Shown in pieces: positions 56,569 through 64,000 of a DNA stretch of 64,000 bases. The DNA is from Bolinopsis microptera (taxonomy: Eukaryota; Ctenophora; Tentaculata; Lobata; Bolinopsidae). The notes under the pieces were generated by a model, which was given only the letters and a program-made list of their open reading frames with translations, ran no database searches and was not told the origin of the DNA. Each line of letters begins with the position of its first letter. The first letter of the stretch is position 1. The translations under genes and the position numbers were made by a program. The stretch lies in the NCBI RefSeq assembly GCF_026151205.1, contig NC_087077.1, positions 13,180,983-13,244,982 of the forward strand. The letters run 5' to 3'.

Positions 56569-58950
56569 TTAGTGTTCAATTATCCTGCATATGTCTCGAC
56601 ACTCTTTCAATTCCTCTAAGAATTTATCTGTATGTCTACAATCATTTGGTTTATAATTAAACATAATTACTGTCGAGTACACCCTAGCCCTGGAGATAGC
56701 AGTGTAAAGAAATGGAAGAGCGAGACTGTAGTCAATATTTTCATCTTGTCTCTCGCATCTGTAAACGAAAATAGAGGCTGGCCACTCTGCTGACATACAG
56801 TTTTGTGTAGCGATCACGTCTATCGTGTCTTGGGTGGAATTCCATCTCTCCACTACAGGGCAAATGGCTTTTAGTGTAAATTTCATGGATTTGATGGGAT
56901 CTTCAGTCAAATGGAATAGCACTGAGATATCCTTGTTTTCAAGGCAAGGGTCAGATTCCTTCAATTTCTCAAGTTCTTTGGTCAGAACAGATTTCATTGT
57001 GACTTCTGGTATATCATCCCTCAGTAGATAGATGACAGGTTTAGGACCCCGAAGGATATGTCCACTCTTTTGTTGCAGCGAATTTACTGGAAGGAATTTC
57101 CCTTTAGATGTTTCTCTGATTTTCGATAATACGGCCGAAATTTCGTACGTGTTTCTTAAAACCACTGTTAAATTCTCTGAGTTCACGAAACATTTTCTGA
57201 ATTCATCCCTGACTGCATTAAATTGGCTATTAATGAGATCAATATGAAGATCAGAAATCATGAGAGGAGTAATCGCATCAAACAACGACTGTGCTTTATC
57301 ACAAAATATCCAGATGCCAGTTTTGTTTTTATCACTCGTCTTCACAATAGGAAGCAATCCTTCAGAAATGATGTTTCCATCATTCAAGCCTTTGGCTTGT
57401 GAAATATCACAGCGAATACAATCAAGCAGATTTTGATGATCATCAACAAACACGTGGTTAAATCTTGCAATAAAAGTCTTTATACTTTTGGCCAAGCATC
57501 TTCGGATTACCAGTAATACAATTTTACTCGTAGTTGTATCGTCACGCAGTAATAACGATCTGTGAGCTTCATCTAAAAAATAATTAATATCACCCTCTTC
57601 TTCGCTATAATCGTAATCAATCTCCAAACACTTTATATCTTCCATGATACTGTTCAGAACTTCAAAGCAGCGCTTCCGCACTTGAGTCAGTTCATTTGAT
57701 CCAACCATCATTAAAAGAATCCTATTTTCTGATGGTGTTGTAAGTGCAAGGTGGATTATTTTACCCAACATCACTACACTTTTGCCTGATCCAGCAGGGC
57801 CCTCCACCCATAGAAATCTCTTCTCGCTGTGAAATATATTTAGCTGTTCATTCGTTAAACAGCTTATCTTTAGGAAATCTTTGAAGAGATCAGGTGCTTC
57901 GATAATTTCTTGATTTTCAGGATACTTCTTGATCTTTTCTTTCCCTCTTCCCTTTCTTGCGCTCTCCTTCGGTTTTGCTTCATAGACAGATTTCCGTGTG
58001 ACAAGCGCTCTTTGGAGTTTTTCGTTTGTATCCATGATACATTGTGGCAAGCTACATGATGTGTCCTTCCAGTTGTTACCTTGGTCGATACACCACAATC
58101 CCAGAAGACTGTGTTTCAGTCTATTTGCAGATTTCCTTGCCTTATTTATCGGTGAATTTGTCTCAAAATCTTCAATCATCCGGTTTAAATCATCTATATC
58201 TTCACTAAACAAGAGAGTTTTATCTGAGAGGTACCGCTCGTCCACCTCTTTCTTAGTTATGTTACTGAAGATCGTGAAATCGTACACCTGCATGACCAAT
58301 GGGTCAATAGATTTGATGAGGTCTACCATCTTATTCCGCTGCCTGACTGCGTCCTCACAGCATGCCTCGAACTTTACCGCGTTTTTTCTTTGTAGTGGCA
58401 TACCGTCTCTACGAATGCTGCACTTGGAACTCGATTCAGAAATGGTTGCTGAGGAATCATACTTAGCAACTGAGAGTCCTTTCACCTCAAACACCGCTAC
58501 AAAGTTATCTCCTATAACCACAAAATCTGTCTCGCCCTCTAAATTGGCCCCTGTTTGATGGCAAGGGTGCACTTCCGATCCCTTCTTGCATTTCTTCTTG
58601 TTACCCACCTGTTTACAATTTTTCTTAGTGCAATTATGATCCGGAAGAAAAGCGGCGTATTGATCATGAGTGTAAAGCACTTGATGAAGAACAACGACGT
58701 TTCTTTTTACATCTTCCAAACACCTGTAAACTTTAACCTCTGCCTCATATCCGTCTTGATGTTTTTTGTCGGCTGCAGTTTGTCTTTCTAACTCAATATT
58801 TTCTGGAAGTTTATCTATAAATCTGCAGTTCGGTATTGGGGGCATCATGAATGCACCTGAAGTCCCATCTCCTCGCTGACAATATTTCGTCAGAAGCTGC
58901 TTGCCGATACTTTCCTCAATTCTTTTTCTAAGTCCAGACCGTTGTTTCAT
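56569..58950 (-). CDS. NERD-type nuclease fused to UvrD-like SF1 helicase (copy 2)
   Basis: Intronless, 793 aa. Residues ~66-160 form a NERD / PD-(D/E)XK-like domain: GYEAEVKVYRCLE, then GETDFVVIGDNF and VFEVKG, giving the pattern E71…D142…E155-x-K157. An insert at ~107-131 has four Cys and a His (CTKKNC, KCKKG, HPCH), a possible zinc site. A basic linker (~325-345) precedes the SF1 motifs: Walker A GPAGSGKS 384-391, II VDDHQ 502-506 (usual DE read as DD), III IFCDKAQSLFD, IV VLRNTYE, V QNCMSAEWP and VI YTAISRAR. The family couples ATP-driven strand movement to a possible nuclease. The substrate is unknown. NERD-helicase fusions are best known from bacteria; an animal multicopy version suggests a nucleic-acid defence or mobile-element role, which is inference. 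The ATG is chosen because upstream sequence is non-coding. Confidence 0.8.
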   Translation of the reverse strand: MKQRSGLRKRIEESIGKQLLTKYCQRGDGTSGAFMMPPIPNCRFIDKLPENIELERQTAADKKHQDGYEAEVKVYRCLEDVKRNVVVLHQVLYTHDQYAAFLPDHNCTKKNCKQVGNKKKCKKGSEVHPCHQTGANLEGETDFVVIGDNFVAVFEVKGLSVAKYDSSATISESSSKCSIRRDGMPLQRKNAVKFEACCEDAVRQRNKMVDLIKSIDPLVMQVYDFTIFSNITKKEVDERYLSDKTLLFSEDIDDLNRMIEDFETNSPINKARKSANRLKHSLLGLWCIDQGNNWKDTSCSLPQCIMDTNEKLQRALVTRKSVYEAKPKESARKGRGKEKIKKYPENQEIIEAPDLFKDFLKISCLTNEQLNIFHSEKRFLWVEGPAGSGKSVVMLGKIIHLALTTPSENRILLMMVGSNELTQVRKRCFEVLNSIMEDIKCLEIDYDYSEEEGDINYFLDEAHRSLLLRDDTTTSKIVLLVIRRCLAKSIKTFIARFNHVFVDDHQNLLDCIRCDISQAKGLNDGNIISEGLLPIVKTSDKNKTGIWIFCDKAQSLFDAITPLMISDLHIDLINSQFNAVRDEFRKCFVNSENLTVVLRNTYEISAVLSKIRETSKGKFLPVNSLQQKSGHILRGPKPVIYLLRDDIPEVTMKSVLTKELEKLKESDPCLENKDISVLFHLTEDPIKSMKFTLKAICPVVERWNSTQDTIDVIATQNCMSAEWPASIFVYRCERQDENIDYSLALPFLYTAISRARVYSTVIMFNYKPNDCRHTDKFLEELKECRDICRIIEH

Positions 58951-59964
58951 TATCTGATACTAAACTTGTTAGCTACACTTTGAAAATGCGGTAGAGACTA
59001 GAGAATGGTCGTAATAGTGATCTATAAGACATTACACTTACAGTTTTACAAAAATAGTTGATTTTAAATATCAATTTTGGCATGCAAATATCGAAATAAA
59101 ATGTCAGTTGATGTCAAAAATTCGATGCAAACAACCGATACAATTGGTGGCAACGCTCAAATTACGTATGCAAATATTCGAAAATTGCAACTCAGCAGGA
59201 ACTGGTAAGAGAGTAAGAGCGGTTGTGATTAGAATCTTTAAATAGTCCATGTTTTGTACTACAGAAGTACAAGTTACACTATAATGCGTCACAATAAAGT
59301 CAACCGGATTATATTACAACTAGTGTAACTCGTGCCTACAGCCGGGACTTCACTATCACAGTATAAACCAGCCTATTATATTTGAAAACACGCATAACAT
59401 TGTCGTATGAAAGTAGGAACTCTCTCTACAGTCCAAACATACCACAATGAGTGCCCTCCCTTTAATAAGCTTATAGGGCTTATAGTATTACATAACAGTG
59501 AATTTTGTAGCTAACCTTATCATGATTCATGTACCATCGCTACATGATAATTATGCAGTAATGCTGTAATGGGAGAGAGAGAAAAAGAGAGAAAAAATCT
59601 TATCATTTGGCTTCGTCGGAGTTTTGTAGAAACTATACCGAAAAAATCAGTCCTGTAACTCTCACCGTTTTCTTGATTAAGCCGCTCGGAAATCACATGC
59701 CCGCGCATACACAAACACACATCTTGAGATTATTATTTAAGATAAGATATTATGTAATTTCGTCACATTCTGATGTGATTTTTGTTCAATGTCCGTTATT
59801 AAGAAATATAAGCTGAAAATTCTAGAAGTAGAAGCTTCTACGGCGGACTTTAAATTCAAGTATCCTCTTGATTGCTGATGTTTGTTAAGTTCACAAAATT
59901 GTTGTAGAATTTTGCTTTCTAGAACTCTATATCTCTCTGTGATATACCGGCTAAACCTAAGGTT
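58951..59964. other. Intermodule DNA between helicase 2 and GPCR remnant 3
   Basis: It contains the likely helicase promoter (the first ~60 bases downstream of 58951 resemble those after 63462). From about 59150 there is a block shared with module 1 (about 53440-54190), including GAGAGTAAGAGCGGTTGTG and CAAACACACATCTTGAGAT. No gene is recognised. Confidence 0.5.
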
Positions 59965-60357
59965 GGTGTACAAGAACTGGGGACAGAATATCCGCAACTC
60001 TCTCTACTACAACCTATCTCTATTCTGTCTACTGCTAACAAGTTCCGACCTGGCTCTCTCCTTACTTCTGTGTTGGTCATCTCATCATTCTTTGCTCTCA
60101 CCAATTTCCCTCTTGCATACTCTTGGGCCGCTCATACTATCCACAAAGAATGGAACTATACGCAGCATTACTACCTAACCCTCCTATCTTTTCTCTCCCT
60201 CTTCTTTCATCCCTGGCTCTACTGTTTGAGGATGAAGAGTATTAGAAGCCTGATATATGGACTAAAGAGAAAGGTCCAGATTGTCATCTCATTTCCTAGC
60301 TCATCTGCTACTGGGAGTGTGATAAAGACGAATGCGTCTACTTCAGCCATTCAATAA
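59965..60357 (+). pseudogene. GPCR remnant, TM1-2 fused to TM6-7 (copy 3)
   Basis: The sequence matches the intact receptor from KNWGQ…NSLYYNLSLFCLLL to about LALSLLL, then jumps at about 60070 to VLVISSFFALTNFPL and runs to the SAIQ end. The deletion removes TM3 to TM5 and changes the reading frame at the join, and the N-terminal signal and repeats are absent. It cannot encode a seven-helix receptor. Confidence 0.85.
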
Positions 60358-60724
60358 GACAGAAAGGTGAACAGTACAAAGACAAGAACTATTATGATAT
60401 AGAATATTCATCTTAATTAGAGATCCAGCCTGAGCGAGGTTAGGGAACAAAGTCAAGATGTTCAGATAAAACTCGTGTGCAAGCATTTGTGTTCAGACGA
60501 GACGAAACAGTAAACTTATTTTTACTCTTCTGTTTTTTAAATTAGCCTTTCGAATTTTCTTTTTATCTTGATTTGTTGCCAGATCGACTATTTTATAGTT
60601 TGATGAAGTGTTGTAATGTAATACTTCAATTTCAAAATGTCCAGATATCCAAACGGAATGAATGTTACACCTTTCTTTTATGAGTCAAATAATAATAAAA
60701 TAATTCATTCAATAATTGAAAATG

Positions 60725-60916
60725 GCAAGATTAAAGAAGAATACAATATAAAAATTCTTTGAGTAACTTAAGGAATCGAATGTGATTAGCAAGATTAAAG
60801 AAAAATATAATATAAGAATTCTTTGAGTAACTTAAGGAATCGAATGTGATTAGCAAGATTAAAGAAAAATATAATATAAGAATTCTTTGAGTAACTTAAG
60901 GAATCGAATGTAGAAT
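60725..60916. repeat. 64-bp tandem triplication in module 3
   Basis: Three units start at about 60725, 60789 and 60853, each running from GCAAGATTAAAGAA through AATTCTTTGAGTAACTTAAG to GAATCGAATG. Modules 1 and 2 have one unit. The triplicated unit contains the TTAA into which the palindromic element inserted in module 2. Confidence 0.85.
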
Positions 60917-61086
60917 GTGACATAAAATTAGCCGTTCATTGCAAATTTAAAAACATCCTGTCTTTTTTGGTAAATGTAGCAAAAAAGTGTATACATATTA
61001 CATAGCATATGTATGTATACACCTGTACAGCATAGATTTTGATGTACCATTATGTGACATTGTTGATTCATCTGGTATGTGTTCAA

Positions 61087-63462
61087 TTAGTGTTCAATTA
61101 TCCTGCATATGTCTCGACACTCTTTCAATTCCTCTAAGAATATATCTGTATGTCTACAATCATTTGGTTTATAATTAAACATAATTACTGTAGAGTACAC
61201 CCTAGCCCTGGAGATAGCAGTGTAAAGAAATGGAAGAGCGACACTGTAGTCAATATTTTCATCTTGTCTCTCGCATCTGTAAACGAAAATAGAGGCTGGC
61301 CACTCTGCTGACATACAGTTTTGTGTAGCGATCACGTCTATCGTGTCTTGGGTGGAATTCCATCTCTCCACTACAGGGCAAATGGCTTTTAGTGTAAATT
61401 TCATGGATTTGATGGGATCTTCAGTCAAATGGAATAGCACTGAGATATCCTTGTTTTCAAGGCAAGGGTCAGATTCCTTCAATTTCTCAAGTTCTTTGGT
61501 CAGAACATATTTCATTGTGATTGCTGGTCTATGATCCCTCAGTAGATAGATGACAGGTTTAGGACCCCGAAGAATATGTCCACTCTTTTGTTGCAGCGAA
61601 TTTACTGGAAGGAATTTCCCTTTAGATGTTTCTCTGATTTTCGATAATACGGCCGAAATTTCGTACGTGTTTCTTAAAACCACTGTTAAATTCTCTGAGT
61701 TCACGAAATATTTTCTGAATTCATCCCTGACTGCATTAAATTGGCTATTAATGAGATCAATATGAAGATCATAAATCATGAGAGGGGTAATCGCATCAAA
61801 TACCGATTGTGCTTTATCACAAAATATCCAGATACCAGTTTTGTTTTTATCACTCGTCTTCAAAATAGGAAGCAATCCTTCAGAAATGATGTTTCCATCA
61901 TTCAAGCCTTTGGCTTGTGAAATATCACAGCGAATACAATCAAGCAGATTTTGATGATCATCAACAAACACGTGGTTAAATCTTGCAATAAAAGTCTTTA
62001 TACTTTTGGCCAAGCATCTTCGGATTACCAGTAATACAATTTTACTCGTAGTTGTATCGTCACGCAGTAATAACGATCTGTGAGCTTCATCTAAAAAATG
62101 ATTAATATCACCCTCTTCTTCACTATAATCGTAATCAATCTCCATACATTTTATATCGTCCATGATACTATTCAGAACTTTGAGGCAGTGCTCTCGCGCT
62201 GGAGTCATTCCATTTCCTACCATCATTAAAAGAATCCTATTTTCTGATGGTGTTTTAAGTGCAAGGTGGATTATTTTACCCAACATCACTACACTTTTGC
62301 CTGATCCAGCAGGGCCATCCACCCGTAGAAATCTCTTCTCGCTGTGAAATATATTTAGCTGTTCATTCGTTAAACAGCTTATCTTTAAGAACTTTTTGAA
62401 GAGATCAGGTGCTTCGATCATTTCTTGATTTTCAGGATACTTCTTGATCTTTTCTTTCCCTTTTCCCTTTCTAGTGCTCTCCTTTGGTTTTGCTTCATCG
62501 ACCGATTTCCGTGTGACAAGCGCTCTTTGGAGTTTTTCATTTGTATCCATGATACATTGTGGCAAGCTACATGATGTGTCCTTCCAGTTGTTACCTTGAT
62601 CGATACACCACAATCCGAGAAGACTGTGTTTAAGTCTATTTGCAGATTTCCTTGCCTTATTTATTGGTGAATTTGTCTCAAAATCTTCAATCATCCGGTT
62701 CAAATCATCTATATCTTCACTGAAGAAGAGAGTTTTATCTGAGCGGTACCGCTCGTCCACCTCTTCCTTAGAAATGTTACTGAAGATCGTGAAATCGTAC
62801 ACCATGACCAATGGGTCAATAAATTTGATGAGGTCTACCATCTTATTCCGCTGCCTGACTGCGTCCTCACAGCATGTCTCGAATTTTACTGCGTTTTTTC
62901 TTTGTAGTGGCATTCCGTCTCTACGAATGCTGCACTTGGAACTCGACTCAGAAATGGTTGATGAGGTTTCATACTTAGTAACTGAGAGTCCTTTCACCTC
63001 AAACACCGCAACAAAGTTATCTCCTATAACCACAAAATCTGTCTCACCCTCTATATTGGCCCCTGTTTGATGGCAAGGGTGCACTTCCGATCCTTTCTTG
63101 CAATTCTTCTTATCACCCACCTGTTTACAATTTTTCTTAGTGCAATTATGATTCAGAAGAAAAGCGGCGTATTGATCATGAGTGTAAAGCACTTGATGGA
63201 GAACAACGACGTTTCTGTTTACATTTTCCAAACACCTGTAAACTTTAACCTCTGCCTCATATCCGTCTTGATTTCTTTTCTCGGCTGCAGTTTGTCCCTC
63301 TAAATCAATATTTTCTGGAAGCTTATCTATAAATCTGCAGTTCGGTATTGGGGGCATCATGAATGCACCTGAAGTCCCATCTCCTCGCTGACAATATTTC
63401 GTCAGAAGCTGCCTGCCAATACTTTCCTCAATCCTTTTTCTAAGTCCAGACCGTTGTTTCAT
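61087..63462 (-). CDS. NERD-type nuclease fused to UvrD-like SF1 helicase (copy 3)
   Basis: 791 aa, intronless, nearly identical to copy 2 along its length. The nuclease pattern (GETDFVVIGDNF, VFEVKG), the Cys insert (CTKKNC, CKKGSEVHPCH) and all SF1 motifs are kept; Walker A is preceded by RVDGPAGSGKS. It differs from copy 2 by a one-residue deletion at MVYDF, a changed block after the first strand (MVGNGMTPAREHCLK instead of MVGSNELTQVRKRCFE), and the variable segment after LLRD (HRPAITMKYV). It is predicted to be functional if the family is. Its partner GPCR is broken, so the helicase does not need an intact adjacent receptor. Confidence 0.8.
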   Translation of the reverse strand: MKQRSGLRKRIEESIGRQLLTKYCQRGDGTSGAFMMPPIPNCRFIDKLPENIDLEGQTAAEKRNQDGYEAEVKVYRCLENVNRNVVVLHQVLYTHDQYAAFLLNHNCTKKNCKQVGDKKNCKKGSEVHPCHQTGANIEGETDFVVIGDNFVAVFEVKGLSVTKYETSSTISESSSKCSIRRDGMPLQRKNAVKFETCCEDAVRQRNKMVDLIKFIDPLVMVYDFTIFSNISKEEVDERYRSDKTLFFSEDIDDLNRMIEDFETNSPINKARKSANRLKHSLLGLWCIDQGNNWKDTSCSLPQCIMDTNEKLQRALVTRKSVDEAKPKESTRKGKGKEKIKKYPENQEMIEAPDLFKKFLKISCLTNEQLNIFHSEKRFLRVDGPAGSGKSVVMLGKIIHLALKTPSENRILLMMVGNGMTPAREHCLKVLNSIMDDIKCMEIDYDYSEEEGDINHFLDEAHRSLLLRDDTTTSKIVLLVIRRCLAKSIKTFIARFNHVFVDDHQNLLDCIRCDISQAKGLNDGNIISEGLLPILKTSDKNKTGIWIFCDKAQSVFDAITPLMIYDLHIDLINSQFNAVRDEFRKYFVNSENLTVVLRNTYEISAVLSKIRETSKGKFLPVNSLQQKSGHILRGPKPVIYLLRDHRPAITMKYVLTKELEKLKESDPCLENKDISVLFHLTEDPIKSMKFTLKAICPVVERWNSTQDTIDVIATQNCMSAEWPASIFVYRCERQDENIDYSVALPFLYTAISRARVYSTVIMFNYKPNDCRHTDIFLEELKECRDICRIIEH

Positions 63463-64000
63463 TATCTGATACTAAACTTGTTAGTTACACTTTGAAAATG
63501 TGGTAGAGATTGGTCGTAATGGTTAAGTGATCTACCTTATCGGACCTTATTTGGACGGACATTACATGAACGGACAAAATTATGAACGGACATTAATATG
63601 AACGCTCGAAGGCATTCAAAACCATCAAAAATCCGAATTTTTTCAATTTTTTGACGTTTTTTAAATTTCAGCAAATGATTTTTAAATCCATTTTTTATAC
63701 AGTAAGTAAGAAAAGCAATCATTGAGCAGTAAAAATGTTAAAATATGTGTACATGATCAGTGTCTAATATCACATATCATCTTCATCAAATGGGTTTTCG
63801 TGCATGAAATAGGCCATGCTTAAAGCATCAGTGATTTCTAGCTTTAAGTTTATGGAAACCTTTTTTATCAAACTACTCCGGTCCTGCATTTCAGTGTTAA
63901 CTTTTACAAGCCATTCGGCGTGAAGTGGTTTTATCTTAGACAACTTAAGGTTAACCTTAACATCACGTGGAGCTTTCCTAGCACTGTTTCATTACCGCCC
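63463..64000. other. Downstream flank, no gene recognised
   Basis: The first ~60 bases resemble the sequence after the copy 2 helicase start and are probably its promoter side. GAACGGACATTA-type units repeat at about 63549-63606. The rest is AT-rich, with no recognisable coding sequence before the window ends. Confidence 0.45.

Larger units (their letters stand above)
49780..63500. repeat. Tandem triplication of a GPCR + nuclease-helicase module
   Basis: Three diverged copies of one unit. The helicase stop codons fall at 51551, 56569 and 61087, giving periods of about 5.0 and 4.5 kb. Intergenic sequence is shared too: the segment downstream of each GPCR, and the block with CCGAAAAAATCAGTCCTGTAA and CAAACACACATCTTGAGAT at about 53.9-54.0 and 59.6-59.7 kb. 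Copies differ by large deletions: the helicase N-terminus in copy 1 and GPCR parts in copies 2 and 3. Copy 2 carries an insertion and copy 3 a local triplication. Confidence 0.85.

Noticed and set aside
57998-58558. 186-codon + strand frame
   Set aside because: Antisense of the helicase gene. The same frame is broken in the paralogous copies.

Overview
The window is animal nuclear DNA. It has spliced genes with GT-AG introns, orthologues of animal signalling and endosomal proteins (GRB2, a PI3K p101/p84-type regulatory subunit, the WASH-complex subunit FAM21/WASHC2), several class A GPCR genes, and many simple repeats and small non-autonomous DNA transposons. Base composition is AT-rich. Compact genes beside single-exon GPCRs would fit a non-bilaterian animal such as a placozoan, cnidarian or ctenophore, but I cannot settle the species from the sequence. 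All exon joins below were read by eye from splice consensus, reading phase and family similarity.

Layout. 1-9.7 kb: no convincing gene; a CACGTG-rich promoter-like patch at 5.4 kb and a 1.9 kb inverted-repeat element at 7.28-9.20 kb. 9.7-20.2 kb (+): a 15-exon PIK3R5/PIK3R6-like gene, about 895 aa. 22.2-32.9 kb (-): a 6-exon GRB2 gene (SH3-SH2-SH3, 213 aa). Its 8.5 kb third intron holds two other genes: a secreted Glu/Gly-repeat protein with two cysteine modules (+) and a single-exon GPCR (-). 32.9-37.9 kb: a transposon and repeat graveyard. 38.1-39.1 kb (+): an intronless ADP-ribosylglycohydrolase/J1-crystallin-like gene with altered metal-site motifs. 40.0-47.2 kb (+): an 11-exon WASHC2/FAM21 gene, about 1311 aa. 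47.2-49.8 kb: no gene seen.

49.8-63.5 kb is a tandem triplication of a module in which a GPCR gene (+) converges on a gene (-) for a NERD-type nuclease fused to a UvrD-like superfamily 1 helicase. The first module has the intact GPCR but a helicase that lost its nuclease domain. The second and third have full-length nuclease-helicases (793 and 791 aa) but broken GPCRs. The second module also carries a 1.33 kb near-perfect palindrome inserted at a TTAA site; the other two modules show the empty site.

GRB2, a p101-like PI3K subunit and GPCRs are all receptor-proximal signalling parts, but nothing in the sequence shows that their proximity is functional. The nuclease-helicase cluster, with a locally variable segment in otherwise near-identical copies, is the strongest candidate for an undescribed system.
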